DNA from: Bacteroidales bacterium UBA4116 | GTDB lineage: Bacteria > Bacteroidota > Bacteroidia > Bacteroidales > Tannerellaceae | Length of the DNA: 64,000 bases | Assembly (NCBI GenBank): GCA_002381645.1 | Contig: DFXE01000010.1 | Span: forward strand, 162,663-226,662 | Direction of reading: 5' to 3' | Shown here: positions 16,705 to 25,031 of the stretch, piece by piece | Numbering within the stretch: the first letter of the stretch is position 1 | Layout of the letters: each line of letters begins with the position of its first letter | The notes under the pieces: generated by a model | What the model saw: only the letters and a program-made list of their open reading frames with translations | The model's database searches: none | What the model was told of the DNA's origin: nothing | Position numbers and translations under genes: made by a program

Positions 16705-17124
16705 ATGGAACGGGGTTATATCAAAATTAAAGAAAATGATGAAAATCAGCTAATTGTTGAAGCAAAACTCGTAAATTGCACCCTGTGGATGACAAAGCAT
16801 GAGATAGCTGATCTGTTCAATGTATTTGTAAGTTCAGTTGGAAACAACCTACGGGCTATATTCAAATCCGGGTTATTACGCGAGGAAAACGTAACCCGAA
16901 TACACAAATACGAAAACAGCGGTCGTCAATGTGAAATGACTTTATACAATCTGGAAGCATTGATTTTTGTCAGTTATCGAATAGCTTCGTTTGAAGCGCA
17001 AGCGTTCAGGGAATGGATAATGAAGGCATTAACCGAATATACCCGGACGAAACCGAAAAAAGAAGCAGATGTTTTGATTGTGTACAACCTATCATCAAAA
17101 CTGCCTGCAATAACATTAAATTAA
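16705..17124 (+). CDS. RhuM-like DNA-binding protein, short form
   Basis: A 139-residue protein (ATG 16705). It contains LWMTKHEIADLFNVFVSSVG, NNLRAIFKSGLLREENVT, YNLEALIFVSYRIASFEAQA and FREWIMKALTEYTR: the core of the RhuM/Fic-associated family (TLWLTQ...YNLD.IISVGYRV...FR.W). The C-terminal half of longer members is missing. It is seven bases after the ORF6N gene, likely the same transcript. Role in the element unknown. Confidence 0.7.
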   Translation: MERGYIKIKENDENQLIVEAKLVNCTLWMTKHEIADLFNVFVSSVGNNLRAIFKSGLLREENVTRIHKYENSGRQCEMTLYNLEALIFVSYRIASFEAQAFREWIMKALTEYTRTKPKKEADVLIVYNLSSKLPAITLN

Positions 17125-17153
17125 TTCAAACTCTTATAAACAGAAATATAGTC

Positions 17154-17681
17154 ATGAAAAATGTAATCTATCTATTAATTGCGGTTTTCTTGGTTTCCTG
17201 CGGTTCAAACTCATCAAAGAGTAATTACGAAAAAACCATTACTGACTATCTGCTAAAAGGTAGCGACACAAAAGAAAATCTCAACTTCAAAATTATTGAG
17301 TTAAACGAACAGGGTAATGTTACTGTTGCCGACAGTATCGCTTATCTTACTGAAGAATTTAAAAAAGATAAGCAACCTGTAATCAGTCGTATTGAACTTG
17401 CCAAGAAAATGAGTGAAGATTTATTGGCTAAAACTAAAAAACAGAGTGATATAGATAAGTACAATGCGGATATTGCCGTTATGAATACCCGTATAGATTC
17501 GCTCAAAAACCTTGTACCTGATAACTTGCAAGGATACGATAGCAGAAACACCAATGATGTACTTGCGATTATTGTCAGATGCAAGTATTCCGTTCAACTA
17601 TCGGGAACTCCTAAAGAAGAAACTTTCGATTTCTACCTATCTCCTGATGGAAGTAAATGCTACGGAAAGAAAGGTATTTAA
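17154..17681 (+). CDS. Hypothetical lipoprotein
   Basis: A 175-residue protein (ATG 17154). The signal peptide MKNVIYLLIAVFLVSCGSNS has a clear lipobox (LVSC). The rest is helical and charged (EELKK-type segments) with no motif that I recognise. It is probably outer- or inner-membrane anchored, facing the periplasm. It is closed by a strong terminator. Confidence 0.7.
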   Translation: MKNVIYLLIAVFLVSCGSNSSKSNYEKTITDYLLKGSDTKENLNFKIIELNEQGNVTVADSIAYLTEEFKKDKQPVISRIELAKKMSEDLLAKTKKQSDIDKYNADIAVMNTRIDSLKNLVPDNLQGYDSRNTNDVLAIIVRCKYSVQLSGTPKEETFDFYLSPDGSKCYGKKGI

Positions 17682-17692
17682 GAAAGCCATAT

Positions 17693-17736
17693 AAAACAGA
17701 AAGCCTATTTCGATGCGAAGTAGGCTTTTTCTGTTT
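17693..17736. terminator. Bidirectional terminator
   Basis: AAACAGAAAGCCTA (17693-17706) pairs with TAGGC...TCTGTTT (17721-17736) around a 14-base loop, with T-rich flanks. It separates the lipoprotein gene from the converging reductase gene. Confidence 0.75.
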
Positions 17737-17745
17737 ATATATCTG

Positions 17746-18267
17746 CTACGCCTTTATGAAATTTTTTCTCACTGCGTTATTTTCGTATTTTTTTTCTTCA
17801 CTTAAAACCCAGCCCATTTCTTCAGGCGTTTGTGAGAAGAGAGATATTCCCTTTTCGAGAGTTTCGGGAATATATGTGATAATCATTTCATCAATTAAAC
17901 CATTATCAAGAAGCATTGATGTTAGTTCGGCTCCACCGACAAGCCAAATATCCTTCCCGTTCTCAACTTTAAATTTAGAGATTGCTTCAACAGCATTTTC
18001 GGTAATGAAATTCACTCCTTCTTTCTCCATTATTGGATTGCGCGTAATAACATGGACATTTTTATCCTCATATGGCCAGAGAATATCCATTATTCGCATA
18101 TTGCGATAGGTATTACCGCCCATTATAACGGTATCAACCGAATCTACAAAGTTTTTGTGATCTTCTTTCGAAGGAACGGGATAGCCGATTAACCAATCCA
18201 AATCGCCGTCTGGCGGAGCGATATAACCATCATTCGATGCCGTAATGTACAATTTCAACTTTTTCAT
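17746..18267 (-). CDS. RibD C-terminal / dihydrofolate-reductase-family protein
   Basis: A 173-residue protein. KLYITASNDGYIAPPDGDLD, SVDTVIMGGNTYRNM, NVHVITRNP, DIWLVGGAELTSMLL and DEMIITYIPETLEKGISLF match the RibD_C/DHFR fold that binds NADPH. It is the stand-alone short form common as accessory cargo. Substrate not known; a reductase role is inferred from the fold. Its 5' side faces the long gene-free stretch to 18955. Confidence 0.85.
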   Translation of the reverse strand: MKKLKLYITASNDGYIAPPDGDLDWLIGYPVPSKEDHKNFVDSVDTVIMGGNTYRNMRIMDILWPYEDKNVHVITRNPIMEKEGVNFITENAVEAISKFKVENGKDIWLVGGAELTSMLLDNGLIDEMIITYIPETLEKGISLFSQTPEEMGWVLSEEKKYENNAVRKNFIKA

Positions 18268-18955
18268 GCCCTTATCCTTTTATAAATTCATTCTTCAAGA
18301 ACATTCGCCAAACCTAAAAAAGAAGCGTGGAACTCACACTGCTCCACCACGAGGTACTGGCATACCCAAAGAAGAAGACAGGCAAGCCCACGCTATACAG
18401 TTGTATAGCATGAACATTGCACTTAGGTCTCTTCTTTTGTTGAAACTTGCCAGTTTTCGTAGTGAGACGTTCAGCGAACGTTATGTTATATATATGAATT
18501 GTAGAATATTGATTTCTACAATTATACTATCATGTTTTACTCCACAAAGATACTGATTTTATAAGATATATCATCATTTTCAATGTTTAAGTATTGGTGG
18601 CTTCTGTAAGCCCCTGTTTATGTTCTTTGTGAATCAAAGAACTTCTGCGTTCTATAATAACAAACGCAATGTATTCGACCAAATTTCTTTTTACTACACT
18701 TCTCTCCGGTATAATTTCTTCCTCATTAGCGAGTATCAAACCGGATACTTTTTGACCCCATGTTCAGGATACAAAGGTATTTCGGCTAATCCTGTCGCCA
18801 AATTGTTGTGAGAAAAATCTTCCTCTTTCCCTACGGGCGAGCGTATTTATTCATCCAAAATTTGTCTTCGGCGGATTCAGCCGACCTTTTCACGTATCCG
18901 AAACATAAGGTCAGTACACCGGCTCCGATACGGCATAAAAAAAAAGTCAGAAATT
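18268..18955. other. Gene-free stretch with several strong hairpins
   Basis: No convincing gene. Stem-loops: GTGGA/TCCAC (18327-18347), GCTATAC/GTATAGC (18392-18409), CGTTC/GAACG (18468-18480), and AATTGTAGAA/TTCTACAATT (18497-18523). The hairpin run of about 220 bases looks like a structured RNA or recombination site. The part nearest 18956 is the presumed leader of the PcfK/PcfJ module, with no clean TAnnTTTG. Confidence 0.4.
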
Positions 18956-19186
18956 ATGAGAAGTATAGTAAAAAATAGGAAACAAGGTAGTAACCTTCCA
19001 ATTAGCATAAAATTGGTTGTTAAAATCGTTCTTGTGGCTTTGGGTTGCTCCGTGTGGGGAACTGGGTTTATTTGGGCTTTAGTGGGCTTGTATCTCTTTC
19101 TTCCTGTTATTCGGGGTATCCTCTCCTTCTTCGTGGGTTTAGGGGCTATAATCCTGTTTATTCTCATTCTTTTCTCCTTTTTATAA
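18956..19186 (+). CDS. Small membrane protein
   Basis: A 76-residue protein with a basic N-terminus (MRSIVKNRKQGS), then two hydrophobic segments (VVKIVLVALGCSVWGTGFIW and FFVGLGAIILFILILFSFL). It is predicted to span the inner membrane twice. It opens the PcfK/PcfJ/DUF3873 gene group, 19 bases before the next gene. Function unknown. Confidence 0.6.
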   Translation: MRSIVKNRKQGSNLPISIKLVVKIVLVALGCSVWGTGFIWALVGLYLFLPVIRGILSFFVGLGAIILFILILFSFL

Positions 19187-19205
19187 TCCCTTAAAATTCA
19201 GAGTT

Positions 19206-20201
19206 ATGAGCAAAGTATTTTTATTAGGAGCAAACAAGGAAATTGACAGAGCCAAACAAGTCGTAGAGGTTAATCAAATAATCCAAATGGAGGGTTACAG
19301 TTACGACAGGTATGTAGTCTATGAAATCCGCAAAAACGATTGGGGCATTGCTTACAAGTTGATTAACCTGCGTACAAAGGAGTATCAAACAGCCGACATT
19401 ATCAGACCATTGAAAGAAAAATTCGGTATTGGTTATTACTATGACAGCGAGAACCCTGAATTTATGGACAGTTTCGAGGTCGCAATGCTTCTTCAGCAAG
19501 CCCAACAACAGAAAAAAGCAGAGGAAGCCAAAGCTGAGCAGGAAAAAATCAGAGTAGAACAGGCTAAGGAAATCGGGCGTAAACGCTTTGCCGAAATATT
19601 TCCCGAAGATGCACAGGCGGTTATCGTGGCACGGTTAAGACAAAATGAGAGCGACAGCTATACTGACTACTACTCATACAGCACACAACGGACGGTTATC
19701 ATAGGTTTTTCAAAGCACAAAAGGGACTTGTTTTCCGAAATGCGTAAACACGCATCCAATTTTGATGAAACTGCCTATTTAGCCGAGTTTAACGAAGATT
19801 ATGAACACCGTGAAAAGTACAGCATGGGCGACGGTTATTATTTGGGAAAAAGCAAGTATAGCGGTTGGATAATTGAAAAAGAGCCTGTATATAACCGTGA
19901 ACGCACGATAGAGGATTTTGCATACACCGCAGGGAACGAAGATAACATACATATCAGCAAGTCTGACACAACACCAAAGAATAGTAATCCCACAACAGAA
20001 ACAAATAACGGTTGCACATTGGTAGAATATTCAGCCAAAGCGGTAGCGGTATTCGGAGAAACGAGAGCCATAAAAGACGAACTCAAAGCAATGGGCGGAC
20101 GCTTTAACAGTCGATTGACGTTCAATGGTAAGAAGTTGGCAGGTTGGATTTTTCCTAAATCACAAGAGCAACGTTTAGCCTATTATTTCGGATTGGATTA
20201 G
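19206..20201 (+). CDS. ICE-conserved hypothetical protein
   Basis: A 331-residue protein. The N-terminal domain has EVNQIIQMEGYSYDRYVVYE and the middle is a charged coiled coil (QQAQQQKKAEEAKAEQEK). The C-terminal module of about 55 residues (EYSAKAVAVFGETRAIKDEL, MGGRFNSRL, AGWIFPKSQEQRL) resembles a short domain found on many Bacteroidetes ICE proteins. No signal peptide or catalytic motif is seen. It is first large gene of the PcfK/PcfJ group. Confidence 0.65.
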   Translation: MSKVFLLGANKEIDRAKQVVEVNQIIQMEGYSYDRYVVYEIRKNDWGIAYKLINLRTKEYQTADIIRPLKEKFGIGYYYDSENPEFMDSFEVAMLLQQAQQQKKAEEAKAEQEKIRVEQAKEIGRKRFAEIFPEDAQAVIVARLRQNESDSYTDYYSYSTQRTVIIGFSKHKRDLFSEMRKHASNFDETAYLAEFNEDYEHREKYSMGDGYYLGKSKYSGWIIEKEPVYNRERTIEDFAYTAGNEDNIHISKSDTTPKNSNPTTETNNGCTLVEYSAKAVAVFGETRAIKDELKAMGGRFNSRLTFNGKKLAGWIFPKSQEQRLAYYFGLD

Positions 20202-20211
20202 GTAATAACAT

Positions 20212-20232
20212 GGGGCAGAGCCTTTCTGCCCC
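20212..20232 (+). terminator. Intercistronic GC-rich hairpin
   Basis: GGGGCAG (20212-20218) pairs with CTGCCCC (20226-20232). It has no T run, so it is more likely an RNA-stability or attenuation element than a full terminator. Similar hairpins follow at 21962-21979 and 22215-22235. Confidence 0.5.
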
Positions 20233-20247
20233 ACAACACCCAAAAGT

Positions 20248-20658
20248 ATGAAAGCATCAAATCATTTCAAAAATACAATTAAGGCATACTTAGATAAGAG
20301 AGCCGAAACAGATGTATTGTTCTCATTCCAATACAGCAAACCCGAAAAGAATATTGACGATTGTGTTACCTATATTCTCAATACTGTACAGAAAAGCGGT
20401 TGTAATGGTTTTGCAGACGATGAAATCTATTCAATGGCGGTACACTATTACGATGAAGATAATATCGAAATCGGTAAGCAAATAAACGCTAATGTAGTTG
20501 TAAACCATGTAGTAGAACTGACTGAAGAAGAAAAAGAACAGGCTCGCCGAGATGCTATTCAAAAGGCACAGGACGAAGCATACAGGAAAATGACACAGCC
20601 AGTCAAGAAAACGAAGAAAGTAGCAGTAAATCCCCAACCATCTTTATTTGATTTTTAA
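20248..20658 (+). CDS. PcfK-like protein
   Basis: A 136-residue protein matching PcfK-like proteins of conjugative elements: MKASNHFKNTIKAYLDKRAE, ADDEIYSMAVHYYDEDNIEI, VVVNHVVELTEEEKEQAR. The acidic-to-basic C-terminus ends KKVAVNPQPSLFDF, a SLFDF tail like sliding-clamp-binding peptides. It is followed three bases later by the pcfJ-like gene. The role in transfer is not established. Confidence 0.8.
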   Translation: MKASNHFKNTIKAYLDKRAETDVLFSFQYSKPEKNIDDCVTYILNTVQKSGCNGFADDEIYSMAVHYYDEDNIEIGKQINANVVVNHVVELTEEEKEQARRDAIQKAQDEAYRKMTQPVKKTKKVAVNPQPSLFDF

Positions 20659-20661
20659 GTT

Positions 20662-21954
20662 ATGAAACCGCAGAATAAATTCCAAAAACAAGTAGTAGAA
20701 GCGAGTAAAACCCTGCCGAGACTCACGAAAGAGCAAATTCAATGGGGTTGTGAGAACGGTATCGACCATATCGGGCGCAGAACCGATAAGGGAGTGATAA
20801 CCTGTACTAAATGCGGTCATTCGTGGCAGGGAGCAGGATATTTGGTTGCCACCCTAACAGAATGCAAATGCCCGAACTGTAACACCAAACTAACGGTAGA
20901 AACTACCAAAAAACGGACATTCAGCACCCGTTACTACATGACGGTAGTAACCGCCCATGCAGGTTATCAGGTATTGCGCTCTGTAATGCTATTCTGTTCG
21001 GTAAAGGTCGGAGAAACGCCTAAATACGACTATTCAGAGGTTATGCAACGGTGGATTGCCCCCAATGGTAAGCATTGCACATTCGCAAAACTTCGTCAGA
21101 CAATGGGTACTTGCTACTATGATGCGTGGATATTCCATACCGATTTGGAACTGCGTAGCGAAAACAGCAACAATAAATATTACATAAATGTATATGATAA
21201 AATATTTACAGGCGTGGTTTACCCCCGAATGAAACTAATCCCCGAACTAAAAAGAACAGGCTACAAAAAGGGATTATACGGACAAAAGCCGTTAGACCTG
21301 TTCCGCACCCTGTTGACCGACAGCCGAGCCGAAACACTGATGAAAGCAGGGTACACCAAGCTATTAAAGCGTATCATGGACAGCGGTTGGAAGAATATCG
21401 ACAAGTATTGGCAATCCGTCCGCATCTGCATCCGAAACGGCTGCAAAATCAACGATGCAACGCTTTGGTGCGATTATATAGACAATCTCCGATTCTTCGG
21501 CAAAGACCTCCATAATGCTAAATATGTATGCCCGACAGACCTCAAAGCCGAGCATGACCGATATATGCAGAAGAAAGCCAAAGCCGATGCACAAGCGGAG
21601 TTGGAAAAGCAACTTGAAAAAGAAGCCGAATTTAGGGCGATTAAAGCTAAATTCTTCGGACTTATATTTTCCGATGGGCGTATCAGTGTCCGTGTACTTG
21701 AAAGCGTACAGGAGATAATAGCAGAGGGACAAGCGATGCACCATTGTGTAGGTGGCTATTCGACCAAAGAAGACTCCCTTATCCTTTCGGCAACCATTGA
21801 CGGCAAACGCATTGAAACCGTAGAGGTATCTATTTCCAAACTGAAAGTTATCCAATGCAGGGGTTTGTGCAACAAGAACAGCGAACACCATAATCAGATA
21901 CTTTCACTTGTAAATAACAATATGCCACTTATAGAACAACGATTGGCTGCATAA
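20662..21954 (+). CDS. PcfJ-like protein
   Basis: A 430-residue protein. Near the N-terminus is a zinc-ribbon-like pair of CxxC (TCTKCGHSW and CKCPNCNTKL). The C-terminal PcfJ signature is AEGQAMHHCVGGYSTKEDS, followed by ETVEVSISKLKVIQC and CNKNSEHH. PcfJ homologs accompany conjugative plasmids and ICEs. The zinc ribbon suggests nucleic-acid binding. Confidence 0.85.
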   Translation: MKPQNKFQKQVVEASKTLPRLTKEQIQWGCENGIDHIGRRTDKGVITCTKCGHSWQGAGYLVATLTECKCPNCNTKLTVETTKKRTFSTRYYMTVVTAHAGYQVLRSVMLFCSVKVGETPKYDYSEVMQRWIAPNGKHCTFAKLRQTMGTCYYDAWIFHTDLELRSENSNNKYYINVYDKIFTGVVYPRMKLIPELKRTGYKKGLYGQKPLDLFRTLLTDSRAETLMKAGYTKLLKRIMDSGWKNIDKYWQSVRICIRNGCKINDATLWCDYIDNLRFFGKDLHNAKYVCPTDLKAEHDRYMQKKAKADAQAELEKQLEKEAEFRAIKAKFFGLIFSDGRISVRVLESVQEIIAEGQAMHHCVGGYSTKEDSLILSATIDGKRIETVEVSISKLKVIQCRGLCNKNSEHHNQILSLVNNNMPLIEQRLAA

Positions 21955-21961
21955 CATAATC

Positions 21962-21979
21962 GGGCGGAGCAATCTGCCC
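21962..21979 (+). terminator. Intercistronic hairpin after pcfJ-like gene
   Basis: GGGCGG (21962-21967) pairs with CTGCCC (21974-21979), including a G-T pair, and is followed by ACAAAA and the next ATG. It resembles the hairpins at 20212 and 22215 and may modulate translation of the next gene. Confidence 0.4.
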
Positions 21980-21994
21980 ACAAAACATCTAAAA

Positions 21995-22207
21995 ATGAAA
22001 ACAAATTCAATTAACAAAAACGGCTGCTCAGTATGCGAGCAGGGCAAAGAGAACTACACAACATTTATTGCAGGAGCATTCAGAGGTACGGAATATTACC
22101 AATACGACTATCGCCACACCGACGGAGAACTGTTTTCAACGGTTGCCAAATCATTGGAGCAATGCCGAAAAGAGCGGGACGAATGGCTTTCAAAAAAGCA
22201 GGAGTAA
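21995..22207 (+). CDS. DUF3873 family protein
   Basis: A 70-residue protein (MKTNSINKNGCSVCEQGKEN, YYQYDYRHTDGELF, SLEQCRKERDEWL). The CxxC near the N-terminus suggests metal binding. It is a regular member of the PcfK/PcfJ group in Bacteroides ICEs. Function unknown. Confidence 0.8.
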   Translation: MKTNSINKNGCSVCEQGKENYTTFIAGAFRGTEYYQYDYRHTDGELFSTVAKSLEQCRKERDEWLSKKQE

Positions 22208-22214
22208 CATAAGG

Positions 22215-22235
22215 ACGGGCGATTTTTTCGCCCGT
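22215..22235 (+). terminator. Terminator after the DUF3873 gene
   Basis: ACGGGCG (22215-22221) pairs with CGCCCGT (22229-22235), followed by TACTTTTT. It ends the PcfK/PcfJ transcript. Confidence 0.65.
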
Positions 22236-22329
22236 TACTTTTTCCATGACTTTTCAAAAATGACGGGGAGAAAAAGGTAACAAAAAGCCGATTAACATTA
22301 TTTGCTTTCACACAATTTGGGCAAATAGC

Positions 22330-22337
22330 TATCTTTG
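22330..22337 (+). promoter_or_regulatory. -7 element for the gene at 22355
   Basis: TATCTTTG matches TAnnTTTG, 18 bases before the ATG at 22355, giving a leader of about 10 bases. TTTG occurs at 22316 and 22301, neither at the ideal 19-21 base spacing. Confidence 0.55.
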
Positions 22338-22354
22338 CGTTGAAATATCATTGT

Positions 22355-23157
22355 ATGGCAGTAAAAATAGAGAAATGGGTAGTTGCCCAGAAAAAACATA
22401 AATTGTCCGACAAACACGTCCAAATGGCTCGTGAGTTAGGACTGAATCCCGACAAACTGGGCAAGATAGACAACCATAAACAGGAACTGTGGAAAGCCCC
22501 GCTACCCCTCAATTTATTGAAGAAATATACTTCAAACGTTTCAAGCGGGAAGAACCTGCAACAGTCCGTTCCTTGAAGGAAATTATTGCAGGCAGTAAAG
22601 TCAATAAAGAAAAAAAGAAAAAAGAGAAGGAACAAAAACGGAAAGAAAGATCCATTTATGCTACAAGATTAGAAGCTGTTATCAAAGCTATGGAAACTAT
22701 TTTTGAATCCGTACCTTATGGCATCGACCATACAATGAAAGTTTTGGATAATGCCCGCCAGATTATAACGGAGGAAAAAACAGAGCGATTGAAGTATGGA
22801 GTAATTATTGAATTAGCTGCCGTCCTGCACGATATTGGAGCGATTGAAGCCCAAAGGAAACATGGTAGCATGGAAGGGCATTTTCAGGAACTGGAAGGAG
22901 TACCGATTGCAGCAGAGATTATGCAGGAACAAAATTACGAACAATCTATTATTGATAGGGTATGCTATATTGTTGGTAACCACCATACGCCCGAAAATAT
23001 AAACGGAATAGATTTCCAAATACTCTGGGAAGCAGACCTGATAGAGAATATGCAGATAATGGATTGCATTCAGAATGAAGCAGCTCTGAAACAGTTTGTT
23101 GCAGGTAATTTCAAAACACAGGCTGGTAAAAACCTAGCTTTAAACAGATACCGTTAA
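22355..23157 (+). pseudogene. Frameshifted ICE hypothetical gene fused in frame to an HD-domain protein
   Basis: The start is a known ICE protein pattern: MAVKIEKWVVAQKKHKLSDK, ARELGLNPDKLGKID, ELWKAPLP. A 2-base gain near 22511 shifts the frame. The rest (QFIEEIYFKRFKREEP, SLKEIIAGSKVNK) continues in the next frame and runs straight into an HD-domain phosphohydrolase (VPYGIDHTMKVLDNAR, AAVLHDIGAIEAQRK, CYIVGNHHTPENINGIDFQI, LWEADLIENM) with no start codon of its own. The frameshift is direct observation; the fusion point (about 22640) is inferred from where ICE-type residues end. The HD part keeps His, HD and HH ligands but would be made only by frameshifting or internal initiation. Confidence 0.7.
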
Positions 23158-23222
23158 TGTCAGACCGCATGAATATCAGCACAGGAATCGGCGGGCAAGC
23201 CAATTCCCGGCATCCGTTTAGA

Positions 23223-23555
23223 TTAATGTGTATAATCCAATATTATAATATCATCACCTATCTTTTTCTGAATACTTTTTTTCATCATTTCCGCATTGGG
23301 ACAGGGGAAACCTATTGGAGTGCCTTTAAAAATGCATGATGCAAAAGCTATTATCTCCGCTCCACGGTCTACCAACAACTTAGCGCGAGGAACTGAACGT
23401 TTGCCGGGGCATCCGCCACAAGTAACGAAACCTACTATCTCACATTCCCCATATTCGGCAAACGCAAGTTTACCACCTGTGGCAACCTTGAAACAGGTCG
23501 TTCCCGGACACATATCCTCGGTCTGCTGACAACGTATTATTCCTACTTTTTTCAT
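23223..23555 (-). CDS. CGGC domain protein
   Basis: A 110-residue protein. MKKVGIIRCQQTEDMCPGTT, FVTCGGCPGKRSVPRAKLLV and AFASCIFKGTPIGFPCPNAE contain the CGGC motif and further cysteines, a putative metal-binding fold. It is last gene of a minus-strand run of small genes, 34 bases after the NTF2-like gene. Metal and function unknown. Confidence 0.85.
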   Translation of the reverse strand: MKKVGIIRCQQTEDMCPGTTCFKVATGGKLAFAEYGECEIVGFVTCGGCPGKRSVPRAKLLVDRGAEIIAFASCIFKGTPIGFPCPNAEMMKKSIQKKIGDDIIILDYTH

Positions 23556-23589
23556 ATAATCAACTTATCTTTTTGAATCTTACAAGCAT

Positions 23590-23946
23590 TCACTCCGGTA
23601 TCGGCAAGCCATGTTGTCTAAGAAACGAGAGTTTATCCCAATATCCTCTCTGAAATTTAATCTTTCCGTCGATAACATGAAAGAAGCCACAACCGCGCAA
23701 TCCCAACGGGTCGCGCCATTCGAGAATAGCCCATTCGCCGTCCTCGAAGAGGTTTTCGGGAATACAAACCATTTCGGCTGTGGCAAATTCAGAACGGAAC
23801 ATTTCCCGAATCGCCTCTTTTCCGATAACCGGTTCGTTGGCCACTTGGTGATTGACCGCATCATCGTGATAAAGTCCGGCTATACTCTCTGCATCTGCGG
23901 CATTGAATAGCCTTATCCATTCTTTAAGTATTTCTTTTGGTTTCAT
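23590..23946 (-). CDS. SnoaL/NTF2-like small protein
   Basis: A 118-residue cone-shaped NTF2-like fold: EWIRLFNAADAESIAGLYHD, DDAVNHQVANEPVIGKEAIR, and FHVIDGKIKFQRGYWDKL near the C-terminus. Members include ketosteroid isomerase-like enzymes and stress proteins; the ligand here is unknown. It is co-transcribed with its neighbours (11 and 34 base gaps). Confidence 0.8.
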   Translation of the reverse strand: MKPKEILKEWIRLFNAADAESIAGLYHDDAVNHQVANEPVIGKEAIREMFRSEFATAEMVCIPENLFEDGEWAILEWRDPLGLRGCGFFHVIDGKIKFQRGYWDKLSFLRQHGLPIPE

Positions 23947-23957
23947 AACAGAGTATA

Positions 23958-24371
23958 TTATGCTTTATTCATTATAGCTGTCCAGCTATTAATAAGTGTA
24001 TCACTGTCATAGAGGGCGCCTTGTGCATAGCAGGTATTTTCTTCTCTTCGAATAATTTCAAACCCGTTCAGAGAACTTCCTTCTATCTTAAATTTAGAGA
24101 ATATCGTATTCCTGTCGATATGAAACACGCCGGTTTGTTTGCCAAGTTCGGGATTGAGCGATTCCGAGATAAGCATTGACGGAGATACCGGAACAATTTT
24201 ATACCTATTAGTTCTTCTTATCTCATCCAGCTGTGCCCAACTATCGTTCACAATCTCCTGCTCGCAAACAGAAATAACAGATTCCCCCTTTGCGTGAGAT
24301 ATTGTCCCATCCGGAGTAACAAACTCGGATGTCGTTTCCCATATTGCGGATTCAGAAAAAAGATGTTTCAT
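23958..24371 (-). CDS. Hypothetical protein
   Basis: A 137-residue protein, no signal peptide, mixed strands (MKHLFSESAIWETTSEFVTP, HAKGESVISV, RYKIVPVSPSMLISESLNPE, GFEIIRREENTCYAQGALYD). The pattern of extended strands with TGVFHIDRNTIFSKF suggests a lipocalin-like or DUF1579-like barrel, not certain. It lies between a truncated acetyltransferase gene and the NTF2-like gene. Confidence 0.6.
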   Translation of the reverse strand: MKHLFSESAIWETTSEFVTPDGTISHAKGESVISVCEQEIVNDSWAQLDEIRRTNRYKIVPVSPSMLISESLNPELGKQTGVFHIDRNTIFSKFKIEGSSLNGFEIIRREENTCYAQGALYDSDTLINSWTAIMNKA

Positions 24372-24378
24372 ACCTTCA

Positions 24379-24534
24379 CTAATTTATCGAATCGGCTATC
24401 CATACAAGCACTAAGGTCGGTGGTGACTCCTTTTTCAACTCGTAGCTATCTTTACACTTTTTGTCGGAAAAGGCGCAGCAAATATGTTCTTTCCCGATAT
24501 TCTCTTCGTTGAGTGTAATAAAGATTGCTTCCAT
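24379..24534 (-). pseudogene. Truncated GNAT acetyltransferase, N-terminal 51 residues
   Basis: MEAIFITLNEENIGKEHICC, then AFSDKKCKDSYELKKE match the start of YoaP-type GNAT N-acetyltransferases. The frame then leaves the family and stops after WIADSIN, losing the acetyl-CoA site. It still has its own ATG and a good -7 element upstream, so the operon promoter is intact even though this first gene is broken. Confidence 0.65.
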
Positions 24535-24564
24535 GTTATTTTATTAGTATTTGTTTCTTGCCTG

Positions 24565-24572
24565 CAAAAATA
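24565..24572 (-). promoter_or_regulatory. -7 element for the 24.5-23.2 kb minus-strand operon
   Basis: On the minus strand TATTTTTG fits TAnnTTTG, about 30 bases before the ATG at 24534. It is part of the 68-bp repeat shared with 30973-31040, where the same place reads TAATTTTG. Confidence 0.6.
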
Positions 24573-24632
24573 CCCATAAAAAAGCACCTGACAAAATAGC
24601 TTGACAGTTGCTTTTCAATGAGTTGGCTAAAG
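24565..24632. repeat. 68-bp direct repeat, copy 1 (copy 2 at 30973-31040)
   Basis: About 60 of 68 bases match the second copy. The shared block includes CCCATAAAAAAGCACCTGAC and ends near AGTTGG. In both, the minus strand reads as a terminator hairpin followed by a promoter -7 element. The copies frame about 6.4 kb of cargo. Confidence 0.8.
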
Positions 24633-24646
24633 GTGCTTATTTGCTT

Positions 24647-24767
24647 TTAGAATATCTTGCGATAGCTGTTTCTCAGCATTTTTTCAATATCAGATTTCTT
24701 ATATAGAACTTTCGCTCCAATTTGATAATAGGGTCTTTTTCCTTCAAATATGTTGGTGTAAGGCTCA
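24647..24767 (-). pseudogene. Remnant of an excisionase-like HTH gene, C-terminal part
   Basis: An open frame without a start encodes EGKRPYYQIGAKVLYKKSD, then IEKMLRNSYRKIF and a stop, the C-terminal wing and helix of the element HTH family seen at 7223 and 7787. The N-terminal helix-turn-helix is absent. Confidence 0.55.
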
Positions 24768-24792
24768 AATTTGGATCAGCGGGAGTTAATTC

Positions 24793-24915
24793 TTATTCGA
24801 TATTTTTCTGCCTGTATTTTAAAGGAGACACTCCCATAGCTTTCGTGAAAACCCTGACGAAATGAGGCAGATCATTAAATCCCGCATTCAAGGCTCCAAC
24901 CAACGAATTAAGATT
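24793..24915 (-). pseudogene. Remnant of an AraC-family regulator, C-terminal part
   Basis: The frame encodes NSLVGALNAGFNDLPHFVRV, then FTKAMGVSPLKYRQKNIE and a stop, matching the second HTH of AraC regulators (GF.d..hF.r.FkK..G.sP..yR). No start or ligand domain remains. Confidence 0.65.
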
Positions 24916-25031
24916 TTAGTATTTCCTATTCAGTGTTAGAGTGGATTTATATGAATTAATCGCCTCTAATACAAGTCAGTGGCAAAACAAGTCTATAAAA
25001 CTGCTATGGGAAATTTGAAAAAAAATCACAG

